Part shown: piece after piece, positions 23,506-33,863 of the stretch | How positions within the stretch are numbered: the stretch's first letter is position 1 | How the letters are laid out: each line of letters begins with the position of its first letter | Origin: Hyposmocoma kahamanoa | Lineage: Eukaryota; Arthropoda; Insecta; Lepidoptera; Cosmopterigidae | NCBI RefSeq assembly: GCF_003589595.1 | Contig: NW_020653750.1 | Location: 2,139,799-2,203,798, forward strand | DNA length: 64,000 nucleotides | Direction: 5' to 3' | Notes under the pieces: generated by a model | What the model was told of the DNA's origin: nothing | Databases searched by the model: none | The model's input: only the letters and a program-made list of their open reading frames with translations | Program-made: the position numbers and the translations under genes

Positions 23506-24174
23506 TTATTTTAAAACAATCAGGATTGAAAACTCTAAATTTTCTATAATTATATTTCAATAAATTACAATAAATAATAATTTCTGTGTATTATATAAAT
23601 AATTTATACATCTATAAAATAATTGAATGAACATCAAATTACAGAATGGGTAGCGGGACCGCCGCTTCCACTGGGACGCTCCTCTCAACTCATTTGTATT
23701 AAGTTATCCCTAATCTTTAAGTTGAGAATCTATTATGTACTAACTAAATATGTTGTTACATTGCATACACAAAAAAAAATCGATCAATAATTGCATGTTT
23801 TTAGTTATTTCGATAGAGTGCATTATAAAGAATTGTCTGATGACATTGCGTCTCGTTTTTTTTCTCTCTCAATCTTAACTTCGCATAAGTAATGATTATT
23901 AAATGTCCGTCATATCGTATGACTGCGAGAAAGGCGTTTTGTTTCGTCGTAAAACATTTCGCAACTCCGGATAACTTCTGAAACCCGTGGGTTTGAACTA
24001 ACTTTACTAACCGGAGAGCAGAGCCGGAATAAGCATCTGAGTGTTGGCACAACTTTAAAGTTCGAAAATAATATTGAACATACATAGATTTATTTTAGAC
24101 CTTTATTTCTATCAAAGGCTTGTTTGACGTTAGGCATGCAAAAACCGCAAGCGCTTCAATACATTTTTTTTTAA
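23368..24174. other. no gene; contains (TA)n microsatellite
   Basis: AT-rich DNA. A TA dinucleotide run occupies about 23470-23503. No coding content is recognised. Confidence 0.6.
23470..23503. repeat. (TA)17 microsatellite
   Basis: Uninterrupted alternating AT of about 34 bases. Confidence 0.95.
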
Positions 24175-24370
24175 TTAGCCTATTGTGTCCCACTGTTGGG
24201 CAAAGGCCTCTCGTCATTGTTTTTTGTAACATCAGCCTATTGCAGTCCACTGTTGGACATAGGCTCCTCGTAATGTGCGCCATTTCGCCTGATGCTTAGC
24301 TTGTCGTATGCATCTGCTGCCAACAGCCTTTCGCAGATTGCCACTTCTACTGGCCAGATACACTTTGCAA
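24175..24370. mobile_element. fused SINE/LINE tail fragments
   Basis: CCTATTGTGTCCCACTGTTG is followed by CAGCCTATTGCAGTCCACTG. These are two related 'previously counted product' type blocks common in moth retroposon ends, joined in tandem. The rest (CATCTGCTGCCAACAGCC, TTTCGCAGATTG) belongs to the second block. Confidence 0.55.
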
Positions 24371-24973
24371 CAAAATTAAGTTAAACATAAAACTTTGCTG
24401 GCTAGTTGGCTAGAAACAAATAAAAAAGAATTCTTGATGACGGACATCATTCTGTTCATTTCTTCGATATTTTTCATGGAGTGGTGTTATATACTTTTAT
24501 AACATATTTGCTCGTAAAGTGGCTGAAATCACACCAATTTCAATATCGTAATGTATTTCATTTAACGCACTTGTGCGTTATTGAAATGTAAAACGCATGA
24601 GTTTTTTTTAATAAAGTAACATGCACGGTTTTTTAATATGCTCCATCTAAAAATGAACGATACTTTTTTGAATCTTTGCAAAGAGTTTTTATGTTAGAAA
24701 AGTGGTCAATATTTTATGAATAAAATTAACTTTGGGAGATAAAATATAGTAAATAAACATTTAATTCTTTCATTCAATTAATTTTGACAATAAAATGCAA
24801 CCATTTATGTGTAACAAAAACACAAAAATACTAATTTACTTTATTAGTAATACTGGCTACTTTTATACCTTTGCCTAAAAAAAAAAAGTTGATGCGCGCG
24901 CATGGCTAATTTGTGGACAAGTAAAAATTATTTCGCGCGCTTTTTCTTTTCGCTGCATTGTTTTTATTTGACA
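24371..24973. other. upstream region of recombinase gene
   Basis: No ORF is present. There is a short palindromic block, TTAACGCACTTGTGCGTTA, at about 24557. CGCGCGC motifs near 24894 and 24935 lie just before the gene. It may be the 5' part of the Crypton-like element; its boundary is not defined. Confidence 0.4.
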
Positions 24974-26240
24974 ATGTCGTCAAGTAGTGATGAATTTATT
25001 AATTTGACACCGCCACAAGTCTTAAACGCAGCGAAAAAGGCTACTTTAGAGTAGCCTCTTACCTGAAAAATCGACCGATAGATACTTACAAGCGTATCAA
25101 AATTTCATCATATGGGAAACAAGCAAAGATGCAAATTCATTTTCAGAAAATGTGTTTTTAGCCTATTTCATGGAACTTTCTCAAAAATATAAGTCAAGCT
25201 CATTATGGTGCTACTATTCAATGCTAAAAAGCACTATGAAAACAAACCATGGTATTGATATCAAGTCATACTCCAACTTGATAGCATTTCTAAAAAGACG
25301 CTCAGATGGCCATGTAAGTAAAAAGTCGAAAGTATTTTCGGCTGACAATATGAAGAAGTTTCTAAAAGAAGCTCCGGATTGGCGATATTTGGCAACAAAG
25401 GTCAGTTGAAAGTAAATTATTGTTATTAATTTCTTTCACTTTCGTATTTCTTTACAATATAGGTGTTTATACGTTCTTTTTATCTCTTTTCAGGATGTAT
25501 TAATATTCGGTATAAATGGTGCATGTAGACGTCAAGAGTTGGCAAACATAACAACTAATGATGTCGAGAACCATGGGCGGGTTCTTCTTGTCCAGGTCAA
25601 AAACACAAAAAATAAAATTCCAAGGTCGTTCCCAATACAGGGGCCTTTTTACGACGTAGTGAAGAAATACGAAGCGCTTCGTTCAACAAAAGCTAATTCC
25701 AACAGATTTTTTCAAAATTACCAAAATGGAAAATGCACTAACCAACCCATTGGCATTAATAAATTGGGAGCAATGCCGAAAGAAATTGCCACTTTCTTAA
25801 ATTTGCCTCAAGCACATGAATACACAGGGCACAGTTTCAGAAGGTCCTCGGCTACATTGCTCGCCGATTCAGGTGGGGACTTATTGACACTAAAACGCCA
25901 CGGAGGATGGCGGTCAAGCAATGTAGCCGAAGGATACATAGAAGACTCGATAAGAAATAAAGAAGAAATTAGCTCTCGCATTACAAGGAACATAAATCTG
26001 GAGTCAAGTGTTGACTTTCAACCATCTACGAGCACACACGCGTACATTCCACCATCGTCGCCGCAGTCGCAACCGCCTCCGCCGCCGCCACCGACTGCAG
26101 AACTCTGTGGTCTCGTTTCTCCTACTTTCACTCAAGAGAGTGAGAGAGAGACTGCGGAGATTGTAACTAATAATAATAACTTGACAATATTAAAAATGCC
26201 AACTGGCAACGTAACAATCACTTTTAAAAATTTTGATTAA
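24974..26240 (+). CDS. Crypton-like tyrosine recombinase, two exons, one frameshift
   Basis: The ATG at 24974 starts MSSSSDEFINLTPPQVLNAA. Reading then shifts by one base at 25052 and continues from 25053 as SLLPEKSTDRYLQAYQNF. Exon 1 ends at 25400 (ATK) and exon 2 starts at 25494 (DVLIFGINGACRRQEL). Tyrosine-recombinase residues visible are Arg in GACRRQEL, His and Arg in YTGHSFRRSSATLL, LKRHGGW, and the nucleophile Tyr in VAEGYI. The tail is proline-rich (QPPPPPPPTAEL) and ends ITFKNFD. Such enzymes cut and rejoin DNA through a 3'-phosphotyrosine link and move Cryptons. An in-frame ATG at 25152 leaves the catalytic part plus some of the core-binding region open. It could be a dead transposon gene, a sequencing-error case, or a translated N-terminally shortened protein. 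Confidence 0.75.
25401..25493 (+). other. spliceosomal intron, phase 0, 93 nt
   Basis: The donor is AAAG/GTCAGT and the acceptor is TATCTCTTTTCAG/GAT. Removing it keeps both exons in one frame and joins LATK to DVLIFG at the point where family similarity is continuous. Confidence 0.8.
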
Positions 26241-26265
26241 ATTTCTATAACTGCTTTAACAAGCA

Positions 26266-26271
26266 ATTAAA
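26266..26271 (+). terminator. polyadenylation signal (ATTAAA) of recombinase gene
   Basis: ATTAAA lies 26 bases after the stop codon. It is the common variant of AATAAA. Confidence 0.5.
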
Positions 26272-26694
26272 GATTTATTCGTTTAAGAAAGTCAAAGTCT
26301 TATTTATTTCCTCGCAAATATGTTATAAAACGTCGTATGACATACGTGCGCTTTGAAAATTACGGCCTCTGCTTTCTTATAGCAATATCGCCTCGGCTGT
26401 AGTTTTCAACTTACCGCACTTATATCACAATGTACTATTAAAATATGGTGTGGGTCTTTTGTAATCGGGAATCACACGACATATGTCAAATTATGGCCCC
26501 TAATTATCCCACTGGGTCCCTTTCGCCCTCAACCCACAGCTTGAGAGGGTAATTAAATAATTTCGGTAACGAAATACCCGCCCGGCAGTCTTGAATAACT
26601 CAGTGGAAACTCGGAGCTCATCATGCCTGCAGGCTTTTGTGACTTTTGAATTTTATGTTAGATCATCACGTTTTGTATAAATGAGAAGTATTGA
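26272..26694. other. element 3' region and unassigned DNA
   Basis: 26303-26440 carries the putative Crypton 3' end (CCGCACTTATATCACAATG), repeated inverted at 19818. Beyond that nothing is recognised. Confidence 0.45.
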
Positions 26695-26895
26695 ATTGAA
26701 CTAACTCCGTGATCGAGTGGCGTGCACATCGGTTTTCATGGTGTGACGGTCTCTGATGGTCCCGGGTTTGATCCCATAATGTAGATAAATTTACTTTTCT
26801 ATATTGTCTCGGGTTTGGGTGCTAGTGGTAGCGTCGTTGATAATGAATTTCCAAAACACAAGTTACTTAATTTGGGATCAGAGCAACGTATATGA
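26695..26895 (+). mobile_element. tRNA-derived SINE (type 4), full copy
   Basis: CCGTGATCGAGTGGCGTGC (A-box region), CGGTTTTCATGGTGTGACGG and CCCGGGTTTGATCCC (B-box) are followed by a tail with ATATTGTCTCGGGTTTGGG. It is the sister of the minus copy at 16405. Confidence 0.65.
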
Positions 26896-27163
26896 TAGTC
26901 GGCTATTTATTTATTTATTTATTTATGGTGTCTACCTTTGTTTTTAACGCACACACTCAACATCTTTGTTTGTACAGTGTGGAGAATGTAGGTTTTTTAA
27001 ATTTAAAAGGTAACTTGTAACGTATTAGCATTGTTGTACAGAGACAGAAAGCTGTCAGCACCAAGCCCCGGGTACCTAATTCATCCATTAAAGGTTTACC
27101 CAAGGAAAAGTAGTTACGGCCTCCTACCGCGGCTACAGCTACATACACACTTTTCTATTTTTT

Positions 27164-27780
27164 TAGCCGACTTCAAAAAAAGGAGAAGGTTCTCAAGTCG
27201 ACTGTATTTTTTTTGTATGTATATTACGCGATTCTTTTTTTGTTGGAAAGAGGGTACCCCAAAAGACTTACCATTTAAATTTCAAGAAAATATTCCACCT
27301 CTAAGGGTGGCAAACGAGGGGATGAATAATTAATAGATTCAGACGTTACTTTGCGGAAGTCCATGGTAATAAAAATGGAAGTAAATTAATTTGCTGCTCC
27401 GTGAACCCAGTGAAGGTTAAATCGTGTGAAATAGCTGCGATTGTGTTGAATATTTTTTCATGCAGTTAATTAATCCCACCCTCCCTCTATTAATAAAATA
27501 AAAAACACAAGCGCAACTACAGTCCTAACCACCACCAAAAATATAACCGACACGTGCTGCGCAGTTGTAGTTGCGATTGTGTTATTTATTTTGTTAATTT
27601 TATGCGGAGGGAGTGTGGGATAATTAACTGCATGAAAAAATATTCAACACAAGCGCAGCTATTTTGCAAGATTTACTCGTAACCTGGGTTCGCGGAGTAT
27701 CAAATTAATTTACTTCCATTTTTATTAACAGGGCATGAATGACTTTTGAGGTCGGTTTATTAGTACTCTGTACCCAGACA
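27164..27780 (+). repeat. ACC repeat copy 5, interrupted
   Basis: It starts GCCGACTTCAAAAAAAGG and ends GACTTTTGAGGTCGGTTTAT. Between 27328 and 27734 a foreign fold-back is inserted, flanked by the duplicated hexamer ATGAAT (27322-27327, 27735-27740). The undisturbed site is seen in copy 2 (GGGGATGAATGACTTT on the reverse strand). Confidence 0.85.
27328..27734. repeat. 407-bp fold-back of two inverted LINE 3' ends
   Basis: Two arms of about 195 bases are inverted around 27550. Both contain ATGGAAGTAAATTAATTTG, TATTTTTTCATGCAGTTAATT and an AAGCGCAACTACA/TGTAGTTGCG block of the Jockey-like 3' UTR. The flanking ATGAAT hexamers are target duplications. Single, non-inverted relatives are at 30325 and 34597. 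Confidence 0.8.
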
Positions 27781-27784
27781 TAAC

Positions 27785-27995
27785 ATTAATACGAGGAATA
27801 AAAAATAAACTGCTTGTTCTTGACAGTCGCCTTCACAAAGTCACAAATTCATTTACAAACGTTTCTACAGTTTCGGTTGATTTTCAAAATTTGGCTTTCA
27901 CGAGGTTTAAAGCTATAGTGAAACAAAAACTTAATACTAAAGTATACAGCTTCTGCGTAGGTACTTGGATGACAAAAATCCGTCATAGTGACCCG
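27785..27995 (+). pseudogene. LINE-B C-terminal fragment (5' of LTR insertion)
   Basis: On the + strand the frame INTRNKK...VLDSRLHKV, then VDFQNLAFTRFKAIVKQKL, matches the C-terminal end of LINE-B at 58490-58720 (minus). Similarity stops at the LTR at 27996 and resumes after the LTR element at 33164 (TTTAAAACTTGC...TTGATCTG). The fragment has stops and frame changes and lacks RT. It supplies an independent view of the empty insertion site: the paralog near 58493 has ACCCG once. Confidence 0.75.
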
Positions 27996-28172
27996 TGTGG
28001 CGTTTACGCTACTTAGTATAGGGATAGCTCAATGAAACAACATGTGTTTACTTCACGTACACGTGCGATACGTCCGCTCACACCACTGTCTAGTGTCGTA
28101 GTGCGGGAACGGCGGGCCGCAGTGTAACTTATATTGTCTAATGTCTGTGGTACATTATGTGCATACACTACA
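27996..28172 (-). repeat. 3' LTR (177 bp)
   Basis: It begins TGTGGCGTTTACGCTAC on + and ends GCATACACTACA. It is identical to 32982-33158 by direct reading. Confidence 0.93.
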
Positions 28173-28184
28173 TCTCTCCCTTTC
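28173..28184 (-). promoter_or_regulatory. polypurine tract
   Basis: On the minus strand GAAAGGGAGAGA directly abuts TGTAGTG of the LTR. This is the expected plus-strand primer position. Confidence 0.75.
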
Positions 28185-28426
28185 AATAAAATTAATAAAA
28201 ATTTTAACAGTGTGTACTTTTACTTTACTTTTATAATCTTTACTAACTGTCACAATCTACTAAATAAGCAAAGCCTAAAGCATTTTACATTGTTCTTCAT
28301 TGTGTCCTTTTTATCACCTTGACCTTCCTCTTCATTACGAATCTGCAATTGGCCCTCTATTTTCTTTTGTCCTTCTTAATTTTTGACTTGTCTAGTCATT
28401 TTCCATGTCTATATTTCGTCTTTTGC

Positions 28427-28666
28427 TTATATTGCATATGGGGTGCTATTATACATCATAAGGTAATACAGAAGATCGTTCTTCCAGACGGAGTTTTGGC
28501 ATGAACTTATTTTAAAACGCTTAATTTGTCTCGGTTTTGTTTTACGATCTCGCCGTTCGATTGTGGCAAGTATGATATTGAATTGTAAGTCTAATGCCAA
28601 ATTCCAAGTGGAAAGATTTAAATTAATAATATTCGATATAATAATGGCATACTGACTGGGTGCCAA
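28427..28666 (-). pseudogene. integrase fragment of the LTR element
   Basis: The frame reads IERRDRKTKPRQIKRFKI, then NSVWKNDLLYYLMMYNSTP and a stop. It resembles the end of the retroviral-type integrase core in Mag-like gypsy elements, where 'NGEVERQNRSLLKRLKI ... DWKxDLxxYLMMYNxTPH' occurs. That places the glutamate region of the DDE core just before IERR; the preceding residues (WNLALDLQFNIILAT) do not fit, so the junction with foreign sequence is near 28565. It lies about 250 bases upstream of the polypurine tract, the normal position for integrase. No gag, protease, RT or RNase H was found. Confidence 0.5.
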
Positions 28667-28974
28667 GTTTGAAAAAATGTAGAACCTTTACGATTTCCTG
28701 GAATAATCATGGATTTCTTAATGCGACTGTAACAGTCATTACTAGAAAATTACAATTATTAGAAATATATATAAACCTGGAAAATCAATAACTTATTAAT
28801 TCACAGTTGCGTTAGTAATTCGCGTGCTTTCAAAGGCATAGGAGGCTAGGTCCTGAAGCTAAAGTGCAACTTTTACAGTAACCATTATTACTCGCCTGTT
28901 TAAAAAAAAACACAGTAGGCTTGTAGTAGTTAGTAAGTTCATAGTAGGCTTGTATATTTCATTCACGAACTATG
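28667..28974. other. LTR-element interior, no gene seen
   Basis: AT-rich sequence without retroviral motifs. Confidence 0.45.
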
Positions 28975-29275
28975 AGGAAATGTATTTCCGATACTGACTG
29001 ACATGACGTTCGTCCTGCATGGTCTTAATGGTTCATCGGTCTTTTTAATTCAAACTATGAACTGTCTGTGTTGATAGTAAATCATCATCCTGATTTCAAC
29101 CCTGCTGGGTATAGGACTACATGAGGTTAGCGTTGATAGTTAGTGCATCTGTCTTTTATTCAGTAGGAGCTGTGCGAGCGGGAAAATGAGCTATTTTTCA
29201 CTGCTTTTAGTATAAGGTCGAGTGAAATGCACGACTGAACGTTGCCAGCTCGCATTAAGTCTCTAATACGTACAG
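28975..29275. repeat. dispersed repeat shared with 47925-48210
   Basis: Shared blocks are GTCTTTTATTCAGTAGGAG, GTGCGAGCGGGA, TTTTAGTATAAG and AAGTCTCTAATACGTAC, in the same order and orientation. Non-coding. Confidence 0.75.
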
Positions 29276-29286
29276 ATGGTAGCATA

Positions 29287-29830
29287 TTAATAATTTTGTT
29301 CCGTAGCACTAGAGGAAATCTTAAAACAAAAGTATATAATTCGATGAGCTGCTAATTGTACATTATGTATTTTTTCAATATTTTCCGGTATCAAACTATT
29401 TCGTTTGATACTCAATATCAATTTATAAGGCGAGAAGGATCTTTCGACATCCTCATATATAAGAGGAGCATATTTGTACAAACTTTCGTTATTTATGTCA
29501 AAGCCCTTCACAATTTTTCCACTTGTCTATCAAACCACATCATAATCGGTGTTTCGGTATAACACTCTTTTCATTTTTTTTTTCTTCTGACTTCGTTAAG
29601 AACATGTAAGAACTCGGAAATTGATAAATCAGATTTTTGTAATTCAGTTAGGGCTATTTCAATAATTGAATAATATTTATCAATATAATTTAACAATGGT
29701 AGAATATCACCGCTATCTAAAATATTTTTTGCGTTTCTTAAATTATGGAAAGAGCCTCATTGCTATTAAAGCTGTTTAAAACATTTGATATTCGCTTCTT
29801 CTTGTCGATATCAAATATTAGAATCGACAT
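29287..29830 (-). pseudogene. hAT-like transposase C-terminal relic
   Basis: 29511-29287 reads KGFDINNESLYKYAPLIYED, then VERSFSPYKLILSIKRN and ENIEKIH. This matches the 'KYAPI..VDVERSFS.YK.IL..KR..F..ENLEK' motif near the C-terminus of a hAT-related protein group in insects. Upstream (29700-29560) the frame DSGDILPLLNYIDKYY, TELQKSDLSISEFLHVLN continues the similarity weakly, with two stops before the C-terminal part. The catalytic residues and BED finger are not seen. It lies inside the LTR element, on the same strand. Whether it was carried by the retrotransposon or arrived later is undecided. Confidence 0.55.
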
Positions 29831-29958
29831 TATTCCAATTGCATAAGCTCAAAATAGTAATTTCAAATATGTGACTTTTTATATTATTGTGCTTGGCTTT
29901 TTACATAATTATGTAACAGTAACAGTACTGCGTAGCCTTGTGATGTATTATTGTGGGT

Positions 29959-30320
29959 GGCCTTTTACTAGTAAGCACTAAGTAACAGTAATCAGCTACC
30001 TAGCCGTATTCTTACTGCTTTGTGCGTGACTTTTTGTTAAATCATTTGCGTGGCCATTTGTTTCAGCACGGTTGCATGGCCCTCTGGCCTTTTACTAGTA
30101 AGCACTAAGTAACAGTAATCAGCTACCTAGCCGTATTCTTACTGCTTTGTGCGTGACTTTTTGTTAAATCATTTGCGTGGCCATTTGTTTCAGTAAGGTT
30201 GCGTGGCCCTCAAACAACATTATATATTTTCAATTTGCGTAGCCATTTGTTTCAGTAAGGTTGCGTGGCCATAAAACAACATTATATGTTTTAATTTGCG
30301 TGGCCATTAATGAATCGTCG
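29959..30320. repeat. nested tandem repeats (127 bp x2, ~62 bp x2)
   Basis: GGCCTTTTACTAGTAAGCAC starts units at 29959 and 30086 (period 127). It is followed by two copies of a unit with GTTTCAGTAAGGTTGCGTGG and ACAACATTATAT. The phrase TTTGCGTGGCCATT recurs throughout. Confidence 0.9.
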
Positions 30321-30324
30321 ATCT

Positions 30325-30405
30325 AACCTTCAAAGCGTTCGCGGAGTAGCAAATTAATTTACTTTATTTTTATTCATTTGGATTTTCTGAAAGTAATGCC
30401 TGAAT
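30325..30405 (+). repeat. LINE 3'-tail fragment
   Basis: GTTCGCGGAGTAGCAAATTA and ATGCCTGAATCTGTAAAT match one arm of the fold-back at 27328 and the tail at 34597. Confidence 0.65.
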
Positions 30406-32961
30406 CTGTAAATAATTGTATTTAATTTCAATATAAAGTAATTTAAAAGAAGGTACTTGCAAAATAAAGTAAATTAGTAAGTAATAAAATAATGTATACT
30501 TGTTAAACCATGATTTTGCATATTGTATCAAAATGATGCATTTTTTTATATTAGTTTGCTGTGCCTCGCAATTTAATGCTCGTCACAATTTAATGCGCCT
30601 CGGAACTTTATGTGCCTTGCAATGTAATGCACATCGCGATCAGTATTATTGCATATATTACTTGCTATACATAACTGCAAAATAAATTTGTTATTTACAA
30701 TTATTGAATGAATAAATAATTAATTATAGTTACCCTTTATTATAATATCAATTTAACGATCAAGCACTAGGCCAGCTTGCGTGAAGTTATACGTAAGTAG
30801 TAAGTGTAAGTTACTTGTGGTAAACGTATTTATTTAAACTACTCAGGTTATTCTACTTCGAGTCACTTGAGTGTTGATTTTTGTTATTATATTACAAAAT
30901 TGCACTAGATCACCTTACCACTTAAATAATACCTATAACTATTCCTTGGGTTACATAAGAGCAATATTTTCCGTTTGGATTAATAAATCTAACACCATAC
31001 ACACAACTTTTTTTTTTCAGTGTAAAATATCCACTAATCACTTTATTTATTGATGCAAGGTGTAAATGAAATTAAATATACGTCAATAATTGACACTTCA
31101 GCGATTATTGATACCTAGGTACTTGTAAAGTAGTTACCAGTTCTTATTTGGGTATATTATCACATATCAATTCGCACCAATATGAAATGATTATGTGAAT
31201 TAAAATACTTGAAGGTATCATCATGTGAGCCATACGATTTAATCAACCAGTTTGACCACGATTGACTTTTCTACGAGCTATGTGCTTAGACACCCTTGTG
31301 CTACTTTGTATTCGTCACATAGTTCATCGATATGCTCTAAGGTTCATTGTCACTTTTTCGTTTTGCATCAAGTGCTATACTACTTTACTATGGACAGAAG
31401 GAGATTCACTTAAATTGGAAACAAAACGAACAGGTATGCTTACCTGCATATCGCTGCTTTTCAAGAATAGGGGTTCAACTTGAAATTGATCCTGTTTTTT
31501 TCTGACATTTATTCACAAAAGGCAAAATTTTGATGTGAATTAGACTACAAATGTTTTCGTTAGGTATAATAAGAGATTAATGACAACATTGGGGTGGTAT
31601 TCGTTAACTTTGCGTACCACACACTACATGGACCTGACATATCACTAGCTTTTGAGATAGGCCGCCATAGTACATAGTTATCGATATATAGGATTAAACC
31701 TTGAGACAATTGTAGACCAAACATTGTCAATTTTCATAAACAAGCATAGCTCCTGTCTAAGAGGAACTGTAGGATTTTGCGCTCCTTCGCATTTTATGGT
31801 CATGTTGATCGCATAACTGATATAACTTATAATTTTCAGTTTTGAGTGCGTACACTGACGTAACTCCAATTTACAACTCATGGATCACTCCTTCGTATTT
31901 CATGACCATATAGATTATAAACTGACTTAACATTTTTATAAGTAACTTCCATTACTTATAAAACATTACAATTTTCACCTTATGGGGCACTCAAGGTGTT
32001 TTCACTCCTTCATATTTGTTGTTCTATTCGGCTAATAGTTACAGGCACTATTTGTTGTTGTGTAGTCGAATTTATCAATATCAAGCGTATTTGTTGAAAA
32101 CATTTTTTCTTTTAGATGTTGCTGATTGTACTTTATTATTTCCAACATCACTACTTAATGATAATTACCATATTAATGCCAACAAACGGGAATGTTGTTA
32201 TGAATCAGTTTTTTGAAAGGACAGCATAAACCAGTCATTCAATGAGTAGGTAAGTATTTTAATATAGTGACAAAGATGTTCACAAAATGTAAGCTGCTGC
32301 TTACACTTTTGCAGGCCATGTCTAATTAGCAAAGAAAGGATTGGCACTGCTGAATTAATAACCTAATGTTGGTCAAAGTTTATTTTCTTTAATTATTTTT
32401 TTTTTTGTTACATATTTTTAACATGAAGTTTGTTTAAATTGCAAGCAACAAATCTACTCTGGTTATCAATTTCCCTGTAAAGTCACTCACATATTACGTA
32501 TAGTCGTAGGTGAACATCGTAATTTGTAGTTCATACGTAATCTTGCAATGTAAGTTAGCAATTTCAATACAGGTAATACAAACTACACAACAACGAGAAC
32601 ATTTATTTTTTGTAAGTATTAGCAGGCACTTGTGTTTTGGGCTAGTTTAGTAGCCAACGGTATAAGTTTGTTTATATCATTTCTCGAGCTAATAGAATAC
32701 GACACGGGTGTGTACACCATGGTATGCGGATAATATGTTATTTAATGGACTTCAATCAATCATCAAAAGAATCATTTCAACTCACGCACGGCACATACTT
32801 CCAATATGCAGATATTATATTTATATGCCTTAGTGAAATGGATTCTAATGATTTGAAATAGTGATACATACCTCCACTTCTTTCTTTTTTTTTTTTAACA
32901 AAGTTGAGTCGGAGCTGATAACCTCGACGACATTTCGAAATATTATTAATTCTACTCACGT
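30406..32961. other. LTR-element interior, no gene seen
   Basis: Only short chance frames are present. A diverged direct repeat occurs at about 31778-31830 and 31885-31935 (CTCCTTCG.ATTT.ATG). No gag, protease or RT motif is visible on either strand. Confidence 0.5.
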
Positions 32962-32979
32962 TCTTTATCCTCGTCGCCA
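32962..32979 (-). promoter_or_regulatory. putative primer-binding site
   Basis: Two bases inside the 5' LTR the minus strand reads TGGCGACGAGGATAAAG. TGG is the complement of tRNA CCA, and TGGCGAC fits an arginine-type tRNA end for the first bases. The exact tRNA is not established. Confidence 0.55.
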
Positions 32980-32981
32980 TT

Positions 32982-33158
32982 TGTGGCGTTTACGCTACTT
33001 AGTATAGGGATAGCTCAATGAAACAACATGTGTTTACTTCACGTACACGTGCGATACGTCCGCTCACACCACTGTCTAGTGTCGTAGTGCGGGAACGGCG
33101 GGCCGCAGTGTAACTTATATTGTCTAATGTCTGTGGTACATTATGTGCATACACTACA
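32982..33158 (-). repeat. 5' LTR (177 bp)
   Basis: Identical to 27996-28172 and followed by the target duplicate ACCCG at 33159-33163. Confidence 0.93.
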
Positions 33159-33205
33159 ACCCGTTTAAAACTTGCAAATTGTCTTGATCTGCGTTGCCAG
33201 CGGAT

Positions 33206-33714
33206 ACATTATGATTGCATTGGCACTCATTGCCCTTCCTTATGGAACACAACAGGTAGTGTTATGCGTCAGAAATAGCGCCTGGCTTCTTCTCTGTTCT
33301 TCACAGAGGTCTAGGCTACCAGTAAAAGATGGGGAAGGTATCTTATTCCTTTGTTTCATTCTTTGAATAATCATATTTTTAATAAATATCTATCTACCTA
33401 TTAACTTACTTAACTTATTATTTATTAAATAAGTATAAAAATAGTAAAACCGGTAATATTCAGTTTAACAAACAGGACACTAATTATTTATTCAAATAAT
33501 TTGCTTAGGTACTTCTCTACGAGTAGGCGTGAGATGAAAAATATAACAATAAACGATCTGTAGATACTTTCACTTGGTACAAAAACAAAGGGCTTAATTT
33601 CAAAGTGAATAAAAAACCTTCAGTATAACTAATATTAGGTGTTATGACTAACTAATGTTATGATGGTATAAGTTATACTAAAATGTATTAAGTAATCACT
33701 CTTCACCTATAGCT
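33206..33714. other. no gene seen
   Basis: Residual LINE-B 3' sequence continues to about 33205. Beyond that nothing is recognised. Confidence 0.45.
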
Positions 33715-33862
33715 CCGTAATAATTTGTAAGGTTGGCTCGTTCGGTGGTTCAAGAGATCGTTGTCTAGCGAAAAGGCCGCCGATTGTACCTTAACTGTTT
33801 TGTTTTTGTATTGTCACTGTTTGATTTTGTGTACAATAAAACTTATTCTATTCTATCCTAAG
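33715..33862 (+). repeat. CR1-type LINE 3' tail
   Basis: AAAAGGCCGCCGATTGTACC, GTGTACAATAAAAC and a TTCTATTCTATCC tail match the 3' end of LINE-A in opposite orientation. A solitary, 5'-truncated insertion. Confidence 0.7.
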
Positions 33863-33863
33863 T

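Larger units (their letters stand above)
27996..33158 (-). mobile_element. Ty3/gypsy-type LTR retrotransposon, gag-pol almost deleted
   Basis: Identical 177-bp repeats start TG and end CA, and are flanked by ACCCG at 27991-27995 and 33159-33163. Total length is 5163 bp. Orientation is minus: a polypurine tract (GAAAGGGAGAGA, 28184-28173) precedes the left LTR, and TGGCGACGAGGATAAAG, a primer-binding-site-like sequence, follows the right LTR. The 4.8-kb interior holds only an integrase scrap, a hAT-like relic, tandem repeats and unassigned AT-rich DNA. The element must therefore have moved with proteins supplied by relatives. Confidence 0.88.

Noticed and set aside
23801..24085. 94-residue frame on the minus strand as a gene
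   Set aside because: No domain, low-complexity AT-rich codons and no flanking exons.
29895..30320. CRISPR-like array
   Set aside because: Units are adjoining tandem repeats of unequal length without spacers; the sequence is eukaryotic.
32777..32980. gag start of the LTR element
   Set aside because: The frame begins in the PBS-like sequence and has no zinc knuckle or capsid-like residues.
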